NCBI GenBank assembly: GCA_021234155.1
Contig: JAJEKV010000052.1
Coordinates: 2,784,254-2,848,253 of the forward strand
Direction of reading: 5' to 3'
Source of the DNA: Isoetes taiwanensis
Lineage: Eukaryota > Streptophyta > Lycopodiopsida > Isoetales > Isoetaceae
Length of the DNA stretch: 64,000 nt
Below, piece by piece: positions 22,966 to 34,935 of this stretch. Made by a program: the position numbers and the translations under genes. Below the pieces are notes generated by a model. The model ran no database searches, was not told where the DNA came from, and saw only the letters and a program-made list of their open reading frames with translations. Position 1 is the first letter of the stretch. The number at the start of each line of letters is the position of its first letter.

Positions 22966-23679
22966 TTACAACCATTACAAGAAGCTTCCCCAAGCATATA
23001 AGGGCTTGTCGCCACTTCTCCAAGCATATAACGGCTTATGCTTATTGCCGCAACTACACCAAGCATATAAAGGATTTTGCCATACTTTGCTTTTTGTAGA
23101 CAATTTGGTTTTTGCCATACAAGCTATTAAAAAGCACATCCTAGATCGTAAGATGATTTTTCATGGGGTCCACATTTAACATAAGGGTTTCAAACTTTGT
23201 AATAATAAACCTTCTCTTTGATTAAATATAGTCCAAAATCATTTTTGTATCACCACTGGGATATGCACGTCACTTATAAAACCTTTATACCCCATATAAT
23301 ATTTCGTATCCATGCTTCTCACAAAATAGCAAGTAAAGCTCTAGTGTTTTTTGTACACAAGAACCATTGAGGTAAAATATTTTAGTTGTATCCACTTCTG
23401 AGGTAAAATGTTCTACCCCATAACTTCATCTCAACACCATAACTTCATCTCAACTTTGCACATGCATCACCCTTCAAGTTTGCATTTCATGCCAAATCGT
23501 GTCATATAGCCACCTCGTGCCATAAGCCTCTATAAATATTCAAACAAATTGATACTTCCATAATTATTTCCAAAGCATAAGGCCTAAGCCAAGATTGTAA
23601 TATGCCCTAAGGCAATTTTGCATCTTAAACCAACTTTATTACGAAGGGCAAATTGGCCCCAACCTTTCAAAAAGAATAT

Positions 23680-23764
23680 CTTCTTCTTCTTCTTCTTCTT
23701 CTTCTTCTTCTTCTTCTTCTTCTTCTTCTTCTTCTTCTTCTTCTTCTTCTTCTTCTTCTTCTTC
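23680..23764. repeat. (CTT)n microsatellite
   Basis: About 28 units between the 5' end of E7 and the H module of E8. Confidence 0.95.
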
Positions 23765-23936
23765 GTACATGTTCTTACCTAGACTACAGTCACATTTAAA
23801 GTACAATTACATTAAAAGAACCTTGTTCAAGGTAAGATCATATTTCCAAATATCCACCCTGGTTTTTAGGCCAGGCCACATCAGGCACTCTCCAAACCAT
23901 TAGCCCATATAACTTCCTGGATTTGAAAAACATACA
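23765..23936 (-). mobile_element. E8, H-module fragment
   Basis: Only the 3' part next to the tract remains. The hairpin is at 23858-23875 (CCTGG, TTTTTAGG, CCAGG), followed by GCCACATCAGG. It is cut at 23936 by a SINE fragment. Confidence 0.65.
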
Positions 23937-24080
23937 TCCGTTGGGCAAAACTTTTGCCTTACATGCACACTTTGTAGGCAGGATTTAATCACGCCTTAGG
24001 AAGTCTAGGTCCTAGGGGCAACTCTAGCGGCATGGCTTTTTAGCCTCACCATCCTAGTGCCACCTACCATAGTCCCATTG
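23937..24080 (-). mobile_element. SINE fragment (5' part)
   Basis: The 5' leader of the second SINE subfamily only; the promoter boxes lie beyond the break at 23937. Confidence 0.6.
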
Positions 24081-24475
24081 TTTTTTTTATTACTTTGTTT
24101 AAGGTCCATACTAGATTAATCTTGTACAGACTAGCTAGTTTATCCCACTACCTTGCGGCAACCAAAGTGGAGGACACGTATAGGCTTTTAAGTTCTACCA
24201 CGTCGGGGATCATCATCGTATACCCCCAATAACCAACTCCCAAAGATAAACATACATTGGCAAGGTTTGAACCCATGACCAAATGCACATTTATTTTGGC
24301 ATTATTAGACATATACCAACTCACCACACATCCGTTGGGCAAAACTTTTGCCTTACATGCACACTTTGTAGGCAGGATTTAATCACGCCTTAGGAAGTCT
24401 AGGTCCTAGGGGCAACTCTAGCGGCATGGCTTTTTAGCCTCACCATCCTAGTGCCACCTACCATGGTCCCATTGT
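24081..24475 (-). mobile_element. tRNA-derived SINE, second subfamily, copy 1
   Basis: The A-box-like sequence (GGTGAGTTGGTATATG) and B-box-like GGTTCAAACC (about 24265-24275) are in tRNA order on the - strand. The body matches the 4.3-kb cluster but is longer, with a GCCATGCCGCTAGAGTTGCC leader. The period to the next copy is about 395 bases. Confidence 0.72.
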
Positions 24476-24852
24476 TTTTTTTATTACTTTGTTTAAGGTC
24501 CATACTAGACTAATCTTGTACAGACTAGCTAGTTTATCCCACTACCTTGCGGCAGCCAAAGTGGAGGACACGTATAGGCTTTTAAGTTCTACCACGTCAG
24601 GGATCATCATCGTATACCCCCAATAACCAACTCCCAAAGATAAACATACATTGGCAAGGTTTGAACCCATGACCAAATGCACATTTATTTTGGCATTATT
24701 AGGCATATACCAACTCACCACACATCCGTTGGGCAAAACTTTTGCCTTACATAGGCAGGATTTAATCACGCCTTAGGAAGTCTAGGTCCTAGGGGCAACT
24801 CTAGCGGCATGGCTTTTTAGCCTCACCATCCTAGTGCCACCTACCATAGTCC
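24476..24852 (-). mobile_element. tRNA-derived SINE, second subfamily, copy 2
   Basis: Head-to-tail neighbour of the previous copy. Its 5' end on the element strand meets the (CTT)n tract at 24853 exactly where the preceding unit would have its T-rich junction. Confidence 0.72.
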
Positions 24853-24963
24853 CTTCTTCTTCTTCTTCTTCTTCTTCTTCTTCTTCTTCTTCTTCTTCTT
24901 CTTCTTCTTCTTCTTCTTCTTCTTCTTCTTCTTCTTCTTCTTCTTCTTCTTCTTCTTCTTCTT

Positions 24964-24992
<29 letters not shown>
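24853..24992. repeat. (CTT)n microsatellite
   Basis: About 46 uninterrupted units between the SINE cluster and the H module of E9. Confidence 0.95.
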
Positions 24993-24995
<3 letters not shown>

Positions 24996-25422
24996 ATGTT
25001 CTTGCCAAGACTACAGTCACAGTTATGCAAACAATTACATTAAAAGAACCTTGTTCAAGGCAAGATCACTTATCCCAATATCCACCCTGGTTTTTTAGGC
25101 CAGGCCACATCAGGCACTCTACAAACCTTAGCCCATATAATTTACTATATTGAAAAATATCCAAAAATAAAAATCTTGAGTAAAATAATTCATATCATCA
25201 TTTCCATATTAGCATATCCAATTTGTACATAACGTTTTTGAATTTGAAAGTATAAGGTAATCAATCTTACAACTATAAGCTTAAATCTTAACTTAAATCT
25301 TACAACTATGAAGTTTTGAATTTGAAAGTATGAAGTGTAAAGTAAACTTTGAATCTTGATGTAGCATATTCCATCCTCTTCCGCGTTAACGCCAACTCTA
25401 ACAGCAAAATGGAGACAATTAG

Positions 25423-25515
25423 AGGAGAGAACCCGTACCTGCAGCCAATCAATACACAATTAGCGTGAAAACGGTAAATGTGCAAGGGCCAAAAGGTACA
25501 TTGGGTCTCTCAGTT
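25423..25515 (-). promoter_or_regulatory. PK, truncated at the RT join
   Basis: Arm b (GAGAGACCC with GUACC) and its partner are present with UGCAG|GUACGGG, but arm a is lost because the sequence switches to RT codons at 25516. This copy can form stem b but not the pseudoknot. Confidence 0.55.
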
Positions 25516-26742
25516 CATCATGGTTTCCACTCATATATCCTACTGCCATATTGATTACTTTTTTGATCACCAAGCATATCCCATCCTCCCCAATCAAGGG
25601 AATGTTCTCATAGCACTTGGAGATATCAGCAGTGTAAATATCATGTATCTTAGAAGGCAGATTGAGCATAAAATCATATATTGAATTAACAATCCAGAAA
25701 GGATTAACACATCCTGGCAACAATACATTTACTATACTAAGCCTATGCATGTATGCCCCAGGCAGAACCTCCAAAAGGCCTTTCAATCCTCTTGTAACTA
25801 TTTTTGCAGGGAGTGTAAATATGGTATTATTCGCATTTGTGATCCATCTATAGTGCGCCTTATGAGCCTTGTATGTGCCCAACAAATAGGGAATCTTATC
25901 ATTATAATTGACCAACCAAGTGGAATTTACCTTCCACTCACCGCTTAATCTTTTTATCGCAATTCTTTATCTATCTTACATTTCTCGAATCATTTCCATT
26001 AAGTCGCAGCCTAGCCATCTCTCTAATATGCCGGGGGCATATGAATGATGGCACATTTGTTGCCTTGTCGACCCCTCGCTATATACAAGTTAACGTACTA
26101 ACCAATCAATGCATGCTAGTACCTTGACATCTTCGATCACACATTTAATCTTCTTCATATTTTTAAAAACTTGACAAAGATCATGCCCAATGTTCTTAAT
26201 CGGTTCTGAATTATGCTCCTCCTTTCATAGGGTGCGAGTAATCTACCTCTGCCCTCATGGAATGTAAACAGATCCTCAAAACCTCTATTAAGATCAGTCA
26301 TAAATTCATCCATATTTAAAGGTCTATCCGGTATGAAATTTAAGCCTTTCTTTAGCATATTTCGAGTCCTTTCGATTTTACAATCTTTGAGGTCTAAAGT
26401 TCTCACATGACCCACTTTTTATCAATAAATTTTGCCATACCTGGTTTATGGCGCACACAATGCGGGGTCATCAGCAAATATCTTATATGGTTTGTATAGG
26501 TAATCGGTCAATTTATCATCATATTTCCAACCGAAACTTGAATCATCCACAATATGAGTTCCAAAATCCCCAAGCCTTAGAACAACATATTCTTTGAAGT
26601 GTTTACGAATATCCACTTTATCAATGACTTTCGATGAGAACAAGAAGTGTGCCCTTACCTTCTTTTTTAATAACCACATTGGCCTTCATCAAAGTTTTTC
26701 GCCATCATGACCTCGTCCAATACTTACGTCGTTGTCATCCAT
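25516..26742 (-). pseudogene. Reverse transcriptase, E9, 5' part only, frame-broken
   Basis: This matches the E10 RT from its ATG (26740-26742) through motif A (TADISKCYENIPL) to about NHDE, then stops at the chimeric join, so motifs B (GIPMG) and C (YIDD) are absent and the protein cannot polymerise. Several frameshifts lie between 25916 and 26680. Compared with E10 they occur at former CAG/CTG sites, for example AATCAGATTCTG becoming AATCGGTTCTG and CCAGGGG becoming CCGGGGG. Confidence 0.8.
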
Positions 26743-27539
26743 ATTCTGCATGACAAAGCATCTATGAGAACTATATAACTTAGTGAGTCATCATAATCAC
26801 TATTTCCAGAAATCGTGACATCTATATTCATAAGACTTAGGCAGCATTTTCCTGAATATTATCATTCATGAGCAGTCTTACTATGTCAAGCATTAGTAAT
26901 CTTCGGATACAAGGGTAAGTAACCCAATAAAAGCCATAATATTTTGTTACGGTTGATGATCAACTTACTATCATCTTTTATAATCTGTCACCAGATAAAT
27001 ATCAGATATGCATGAACATCTATTTATTAATCTTACATAAACACCTCATTATTTGGTCTAAAAGACCCCAAAAATTTGGCATATAGCCCCTTGTATTTAT
27101 CATATAATCCGTGATTACAATCGAGAGACATTGCAATACTATTACAAAAAGTATTTTTCTTATGTAATTATATCAAAAGCCCACAATCGTATTCGGAAGG
27201 TATAATAACAAGATATATCCGTTATTCATCACAAAACCGAGCTCCAAAATGCTACAATACATATGCCATCTTAGCCAAAGATCGTATCATAACCGATATA
27301 TCTCAACCCTTCATAAGCCTTCATTGGGTATCTCCATCATGAGCCATACTTGATCTCATATAGGGCTCCTTTTTCAAAAGTACGATCTTTTATTGTATTG
27401 ATATGATATTAGGCATCATGCCTTATATCTGCCCTGTTGAAAAGAAACAAGGGCACCAAAATTAGTAGATATTTCTACTTTTGGTCATATATAATTGACC
27501 GTCCATAATTGGATCTTTAAAGCATGTAAATATCCTTAC

Positions 27540-29030
27540 TTTTCAAAGACCAGTTGACCATGCACACCATCATAATTTCTTTGAAGATAATCTGGTCCGC
27601 TTTTATTCACAGATATGCTTCTCCGGTGTCTGACTAACAATTGTATCAGATTTTTTCAGTCAAGTCTTCAATAATATTACAAACTGTTAGATGTACTACC
27701 TCTCCTAACTTGAGGAGGGAGGTAACTTTCACTCCCATAGTTGGTCTTTTGAGTCCGAAAAGAGGAAGACTTCGCTCCACATCAGGTTTTTATTGAATTT
27801 CTTCTCCTTAAGCATTATTTCACATACTTCAACAAGTTTTGTATTGCCGAAAAAGTCTTAGCAATGTCACGGTTTTGAGTTAACAGCCAGTTTGTTTGTC
27901 ATCTTAATCATCATTATCCCGCACATGTAAATAAGCAAAAGCCGAGCCATAACCGGCTGTTTAAGGTTCATCTGATATATATAAGAAAATAGCCCATTTT
28001 TCCAGCCATGGAAAACCAGGGTAAACAAGCTCCAAGTGGTTGAATACAAACCATATTGCTTGGTCAAACCAAGTAATTGAGTCGTAGGCAACCCGATGTC
28101 GGGCAAGCAGCTACATTTGATGTATGGACTCCAACTTCTCCATATCTTGTGTAAATAAGCATACCCCTCTCAAGTATCGGGTATCCCATATGGGCTTTCA
28201 CAAACGAGTTATCCCATTATTCATAATGCATTTCTTATCAAACAAGTTCGCCCAAATGGGAAGTCCACCTCAAGATTATCAATAATCTTAACCATGTTAT
28301 CGGTATCCTTAATAATACTATCCATTTCATCTTCCTTAATGTCGACCATCGGCATCCACGCTTTAGCACCGATTGGAGCTAGAATACTTGAAATTGTTGC
28401 TCCTCCATAGGCCTCCTGAAAACTCTTCACCAAGCCATTCTATCGCCCTTTCGGAGATAATAGGGAACCTTCTACAATTGTTCGGGGTTAATCTCACCCG
28501 GTTTTTCTTTGGAACATCCCTTCAGATTTGCTTCCACTTCTTTCTTCATGAGGTCTATGTCATCCTTTGGGATGAATTTTGCAAATCCTTGGGTGGTCTC
28601 TCCTTCATCCACACTACATTCAACCTGCTTCCCTTTGTTCTCTTTAACAAATGTATTATCTTTGAGCTTATGCACCTTTTCCAAGTATGTTACCCCAATT
28701 TTGCATTCCATAGACAACATGTCATCAAGATCAGTACGATCTGCTAGTATATCTTGTGTATCACAAAACAGTTGTTGGATCATACCTTTGCATTCGTTCA
28801 ATCTCATACCTTTCTGGTCCATTAATATGAAAGTCTCCAGCCAAGCACTAAACCCCAGGTGAATAATAGGAGAGAACTGACCAGCTCCAAGGTTCTTGTT
28901 TAGGGTCAGCAACAAGTTATGAATCTCAGCGTTGGGGATCAAACATAATATAGCCTGGACAGCATTATTAGGTGGAGACCCCACCTCCCCATATCCCGCA
29001 TCCGAAAAAGTACTTTGTCCAGTTAGTTCT
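27540..29030 (-). pseudogene. ORF2, E9, frame-broken
   Basis: Homologous along its length to E10 ORF2 (34936-36423). The first 200 codons are open (28472-29074 frame), then the frame breaks repeatedly (28221-28433, 27867-28106). The exon starts at 29030 after the acceptor CATGTAG|AGAACT, as in E10. The breaks again fall mainly on CAG/CTG, so the gene may be intact in the real DNA. Confidence 0.75.
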
Positions 29031-29802
29031 CTACATGAAAAAATGCAAAAAGTAAGTAATCCAAACCACTCCAAAGATTACTCATTGATATTGAGAGGAT
29101 TATCGTGTTTGTTGGATAACTCCAACAAATGGAAATCACAATTTCTTCTTGTTAATGTTTACGTCAAAATTTTACTGTTATATGAACCAGTCATAAAAAC
29201 AGCTCCATCTAAGAAGTAAACTGTCCAAAAATATCCATCCTAGTATTAACTAGGCCACAGCATAAAGCAACCCTCAATATATTGGTCAACAACTTATATT
29301 ACTATTTACTAGCTTTTAATAACTAATTTTCAAAAATTTCCATTCACGTTATCCCATTGTCATTTTACAAATCATATTTTTTTCACTTCTCAACTTTTGC
29401 ATATCCTTTTTATTTTTGAACTTTTAATATCATTACATTATCCAACATACAATCTGATAATATGATCTCAAATAAAAATTCCTGATATATTCATTGTTCA
29501 CTTATGTTACATTATATCCGTTCAGCTTTACCCTGTTTAAATTTTCAATCATTTCAGCTTGTAGTACTTTAAAATTTCATTTGTTCCAACCATCATAAAC
29601 TGCCAAAACTGCAGTGACTACTCACTATTAGAGAAACCATACATTTAAGTAGCTTTTTTTTCCACAAAGTATTAAGCTACGCAGTGTTCTTGCATTATAG
29701 AACGATCTCACCATGTCCATAGTCAGTATGACATAGTATGTTTTGGTAATAACTCCGTATCCTCATTGTGTAACCCGAAAGCCTTAAAAAGAACTTGTAG
29801 GA

Positions 29803-29918
29803 GGAGATGTTTAGGTTACCTGCATCCAACCAATACACTAGTTAGCAATAATATGGTAAAAGTGCAAGGGACGTCCGGGTAAGCATTTAAACATCTCGGC
29901 TCTTCGCCCTTCACCTAA
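29803..29918 (-). promoter_or_regulatory. PK pseudoknot, E9 coding type
   Basis: Arm b GAGAUGUUUA pairs UAAACAUCUC perfectly, a sequence unlike any other type. Arm a AAGGGCG pairs with the GUCCCUU side. The branch point is UGCUAAC and the splice site UGCAG|GUAACC. Confidence 0.65.
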
Positions 29919-31025
29919 TTATTCAATAAGTATTACGGGTCAGAACCTCTGGACCCCATTAACTATGCAGTTAGCCCAGCAAGTACGAAATAACAAGTGG
30001 TCTTTAATTTCCAATCAGCTGTTTACCACAGTAGATCAACCATTTTTCAATATCTATCTTCCAATAGACCACACATTTAGCTGAAACATTTCCTTCTTCC
30101 CATACATGTAGTATACAGTTATCTTAACTTTTTTAATCATTATACTAGTGCCCCCTTAACTGATAACATGATTTAAAACCTCTGTAGAGACGATTCATAG
30201 CATGACCATTCCACAAATTATGCATCTAAGCATACAGTCCTACTAATAACCTGTGTATAAAGCCATAGATTAAGTCCACATACAGTCCATCCAGGCATCC
30301 TTTTATGATTGTGCAAGAAAAATATGATTCTCTAAAAGACCTTCCTAACTTGTCAATTTTCCGGCTGCCCAAAACAAGTTCATATGCATTCTTATAGTCT
30401 GCATTTTCTTGCATCTGTTAAATGCATCCAGAGCCACCCAATACATTAAGATCATGCAGGCCCTGCTTATGCATTTCTTTAAGACAAATGTAGACGACCA
30501 TAAAAAGGTAGTATGGCATTTTATCATTAATAAGGCAGCATCTATCTGCAACTATAACATTCTATTAGCATAAACAAGTAGCTTGAGATGTAATGTGAAT
30601 AAACCAATCCATCAATCTGAGGTATGTGAACAATATAGCGGATGTAAATATCTATTATGTATAAGCATGGCAGCATATCGTTCCTACCCCAAGACTCTTC
30701 CTTATGTGTAGCCAATAATAACCACAGTCATCGCATGCATATATTTAAAACAACACATAATACATTCCATATCAAGCCCACTGTTTTAAGGCCCATATCT
30801 CATCAGACAATCGCATACAAGCAATATGGACTGTACCAGACTCTCCATCTATCGTAATCTATCAGCACACACAACCCATATAGCCTTAACTTCGCCCATT
30901 GGATTACTAGGCGACATGCAAAGCAGGCTTATCTCTGTTCTAGCCGCAGCATATGTTAAAGACCATGCATTGTCTGAGAAAGCATAGGGAAAGAAGGAAA
31001 AGAAACTCTTTGAGCCAAAGGAAAC

Positions 31026-31193
31026 CTGTTTTGGTTCGCTCCTTTCACTAGCAGCAGCTCGGACGTCTCTTGCAACAATAGCCTGCCTCCCACCACCATT
31101 ATTTGGCCCACGAAATCTTCTATACGGGAAGTTACCAGCTTGCTGGGCTCTGCTCCTGTTACCTGGCTGCCTTGTGTAGACACCTTTCGGCAT
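31026..31193 (-). CDS. First exon, MPKGVY basic protein, E9
   Basis: This has 56 codons from ATG (31191-31193), beginning MPKGVYTRQPGNRSRAQQAG and ending RSEPKQ at CAG|GTTTCC in phase 0. It is rich in Arg, Gly and Asn, with a FPYRRFRGPNNGGGR stretch, so RNA or DNA binding is plausible. ORF2 also starts in phase 0, so splicing from this donor to the ORF2 acceptor gives one continuous protein with a basic N-terminal tail. The MPKGVY start resembles the beginning of NUMOD3-type DNA-binding segments, but the helix that should follow is not seen. Confidence 0.6.
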
Positions 31194-31962
31194 TTTTCTC
31201 AGAGTAACAACGAATGGCAGTATCACTAGGAGGTTTTTGAGCGGTAGAGCATATAGCGGAGAGCAAACAAGGCGCAAGTAACTTATCCTTCCCGCCGGAC
31301 TTATGATATAAGGAACTGCTTAAGTCATATAACATATACGAAAATAAAGTCCTGGTCATACCTCATAAATTCGGCCAGCACAATCACTACACAATATTTG
31401 GTATCCATCTCGATTTCGAGTTCTCCACCAAGGTCTCGAGCCGTCAACATAAAATGAGGTCTGGCTGATTACTTTGGGTCTAATCAAAAGCATACCCATT
31501 ACATTAATTTAACAAAATATCCATATATTAATAAATATGAGACCATGGTTTTTATTCTTAGATATTGGTGTACACCCTTCGAAATACAACTCCACCATAA
31601 GATTTTATACCAACAAGTATGTTCCAGGGGCCCCAACAACATAAGCCCTGAAGTTAAACGTACATACTTCATCTAGTCATAATAGTTATGTGGCATAAAA
31701 CATATGATTCTGCAAACACAACTTAATGCATAAGACAATGGTCCAACACCTTTGTTTCTAAGCATCCCAAGCTTTAAGGCATTTGAGCAGCACCTAGAAT
31801 TTCATGTACCCAAACATATAGTGAGCATCTCTATGTCCCATTTTCATAATCGTAAACCTTTATAAACACTAGTGCATGATATCCCTGACATCCAGTAATA
31901 GTGGTACCATGTGTCTTTTTAACAAAACCACTTGGTACAATCTCAAAATATCACACAGATTT

Positions 31963-31980
31963 ATTTCTTTTTCTTCTTCC
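31963..31980. repeat. Short AAG-rich tail of E10
   Basis: Only two to three CTT units within TTTCTTTTTCTTCTT, at the T-module end of E10. The same short form is at 39357-39372. Confidence 0.75.
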
Positions 31981-32075
31981 CACAGCCCACCCTCGAGCAG
32001 TAGGATCCATCACATCAATGGAAGTAGGGTATAGGACCCTCCATCCATGATGGATGGGGTCCTACTACCCTACAA
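31981..32075 (-). promoter_or_regulatory. T module, E10
   Basis: On the - strand UAGGACCC-CA-UCCAUC pairs GAUGGA-GGGUCCUA in a near-perfect hairpin, followed by a second weaker one and CGAGGGUGGGCUGUGGG before the tail. The first stem has a different sequence from E4, E12 and E16 but pairs equally well. Confidence 0.65.
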
Positions 32076-32077
32076 CC

Positions 32078-34148
32078 TTATTCAAGCAAATTCTTCATGT
32101 CTTTTATGTTAAATGCAAGACCAGGAAACTTGTTAGAGTTGAGCATCCTATGTACATTCTCCATAAGGTCATCCTTATGAAAGCCATTATGCACAAACTC
32201 TTGTATTAGCTCATTCAAATCCCATGCAGCTGCAACATGGCTACTGTGCACATATAAATAAGGCAGAATTTGAGAGATGATTACTCGGCTAGCGTTCAAA
32301 TATGGCCGGCAACCGGAAGCATGGATAAATTTTATCATCTCAAATGGAAGTTTATTCCGCTTATCATATCTTGTAGTCTTAAATAACCCAGCCACATGAT
32401 CTATCACTTCAATGGTAACATTAAGGAAGTTACCTTTATAACCCACCAATCCTGTATTATCTTCTCTCGCTCTGTATTCAGTCTCATTTTTGATATGCAA
32501 GACCTTCAGATTATATATATTGAAACTTTCACTATTGTCCTGGCCATTTAAGAAAAATTCTTCCAGGCCACCACCATTGGGAATGCATACATCATCCATG
32601 TATCTTCTTGCATCCCTAAATTTTAAAATATCTTTGAATCTTCCAGCTTTAGCAAGTCTTTCAATATGAAGCATTTCAAAGAATGACAAGTAAATATTAC
32701 ACCAATCAGGGGAACATGCGAAACCCATCGGAATTCCACATGCCTGCCTCCATACATTAGATCCTTGAATTATAAAGCAGTTGCATAAAAGCCACGTATT
32801 CAGCTCATAAAATTCATCTTTAGTCATGCAAATCCAGCCACCATCATCTTTCTTTTTACTGTCCCAGCCACCAACAATGTCATCCTTTATTATTTTGAAC
32901 CAGAATTTACATTCATCATGGTTTCCACTCATATATCCTACTGCCATATTGATTACTTTTTTGATCACCAAGCATATCCCATCCTCCCCAATCAAGGGAA
33001 TGTTCTCATAGCACTTGGAGATATCAGCAGTGTAAATATCATGTATCTTAGAAGGCAGATTGAGCATAAAATCATATATTGAATTAACAATCCAGAAAGG
33101 ATTAACACATCCTGGCAACAATACATTTACTTTACTAAGCCTATGCATGTATGCCCCAGGCAGAACCTCCAAAAAGCCTTTCAATCCTCTTGTAACTATT
33201 TTAGCAGGAGTGTAAAAATGGTTTTATTTGCATTTGTGATCCATCTGTAGTCGGCTTTGTGAGCCTTGTATGTGCCCAATAAATAGGGAATCTTATCATT
33301 ATACTTGACCAACCAAGTGGAATTTACCTTCCAGCTCACTGCTTAATCTTTTTTATCAGCAATTCTTTATCTATCTTACATTTCTCGAAATCATTTCCAT
33401 TAAGTCGCAGCCTAGCCATCTCTCTAATATGCCAGGGGCATATGAATGATGGCACATTTGTTGCCTTGTCGACCCCTGCTATATACAAGTTACGTACTAA
33501 CCAATCAATGCATGCTAGTACCTTGACATCTTCGATCACACATTTAATCTTCTTCATATTTTTAAAAAACTTGACAGCATCATGCCCAATGTTCTTAATC
33601 AGATTCTGAATTATGCTCCTCCTTTCATAGGGGTGCAGTAATCTACCTCTGCCCTCATGGAATGTAAACAGATCCTCAAAACCTCTATTAAGATCAGTCA
33701 TAAATTCATCCATATTTAAAGGTCTATCTGGTATGAAATTTAAGCCTTTCTTTAGCATATTTCTGAGTCCTTTCGATTTTACAATGCTGAGGTCTAAAGT
33801 TCTCACATGACCCACTTTTTTATCAATAAATTTTGCCATACCTGGTTTATGGCAGACACAATGCGGTACCTGGTCATCAGCAAATATCTTATATGGTTTG
33901 TATAGGTAATCGGTCAATTTATCATCATATTTCCAACCGAAACTTGAATCATCCACAATATGAGTTCCAAAATCCCCAAGCCTTAGAACAACATATTCTT
34001 TGAAGTGTTTACGAATATCCACTTTATCAATGACTTTCGATGAGAACAAGAAGTGTGCCCTTACCTTCTTTTTAATAACCACATTGGCCTTCATCAAAGT
34101 TTTTCGGCCATCATGACCTCGTCCAATACTTCTGTCGTTGTCATCCAT
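32078..34148 (-). pseudogene. Reverse transcriptase, E10, interrupted by frameshifts
   Basis: This enzyme would copy the element RNA into DNA. The N-terminal part (33336-34157 frame) carries LRNMFRKGLNFIP-like sequence. The C-terminal 368 codons carry motif A TADISKCYENIPL, motif B QACGIPMGFACSP, motif C RRYMDDVCIPN and the GNFLNVTIEV and YDKRNKLPF blocks that in Penelope-like RTs follow motif C. The frame is lost between 33185 and 33335 by several single-base differences from E11, which is open there. No GIY-YIG endonuclease domain is present. The breaks are private to this copy. Confidence 0.8.
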
Positions 34149-34935
34149 ATTCTGCATGACAAAGCATCTATGAGAACTATATAACTTAGTGAGTCATCAT
34201 AATCACTATTTCAGAAATCGTGACATCTATATTCATAAGACTTAGGCAGCATTTTCCTGAATATTATCATTCATGAGCAGTCTTACTATGTCAAGCATTA
34301 GTAATCTTCAGGATACAAGGGTAAGTAACCCAATAAAAGCCATAATATTTTGTTACAGTTGATGATCAACTTACTATCATCTTTTATAATCTGTCGGCCT
34401 GTATAAATATCAGCATATGCATGAACATCTATTTATTAATCTTACATAAACACCTCGTATTTGGTCTAAAAGACCCCAAAAATTTGGCATATAGCCCCTT
34501 GTATTTATCATATAATCCGTATTACAATCAGAGACATTGCAGTATTACAAAAAGTATTTTTCTTATGTAATTATATCAAAAGCCCACACTGTATTCAGAA
34601 GGTATAATAACAGTATATCCGTTATTCATCACAAAACCGAGCTCCAAAATGCTACAATACATATGCCATCTTAGCCAGCATCGTATCATAACTGATATAT
34701 CTCAACCCTTCATAAGCCTTCATTGGGTATCTCCATCATGAGCCATACTTGATCTCATATAGGGCTCCTTTTTCAAAAGTACGATCTTTTATTGTATTGA
34801 TATGATATTAGGCGCATCATGCCTTATATCTGCCCTGTTGAAAGAAACAAGGGCACCAAAATTAGTAGATATTTCTACTTTTGGTCATATATAATTGACC
34901 GTCCATAATTGGATCTTTAAAGCATGTAAATATCC

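Larger units (their letters stand above)
19475..23679 (-). mobile_element. E7, clean non-autonomous copy with a foreign insertion
   Basis: T is at 19475-19562, K at 19880-19902, H at 20015-20033, the box at about 20217-20228, PK at 20357-20490, and candidate exons at 20862-20975 and 21394-21648. The 7.0-7.43 kb block of E3 is absent: sequence jumps from the E3-like 7030 position to 7430 near 21420, leaving GTACCAGCAAGATC at the join. An unrelated 1.02-kb segment interrupts the element at 21948-22965, after which the family sequence resumes to 23679. Confidence 0.78.
24993..31962 (-). mobile_element. E9, chimeric coding-family copy
   Basis: From the 5' end on the element strand: 5' region (31194-31962), first exon (31026-31193), PK (29803-29918), the GTGAGATC box (about 29704-29712), H (29239-29254), AAGAAG, K (29108-29129), ORF2 remnant, RT remnant, then an abrupt join at 25515/25516 into a second PK (E14 type) and H (25086-25104) before the AAG tract. 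It is the noisiest coding copy; against E10 nearly every difference sits on CAG or CTG. Bases 26743-27539 are the ORF2-RT linker, with no gene seen. Confidence 0.75.

Noticed and set aside
24081-24852. CRISPR-like array
   Set aside because: The repeats are about 395 bases and directly adjacent, with no short spacers; they are SINEs.
28373-28862. + strand frames opposite ORF2 and RT (also 35873-36256, 40221-40646)
   Set aside because: Shadows of the - strand genes; they change with the frame errors of ORF2 and RT.
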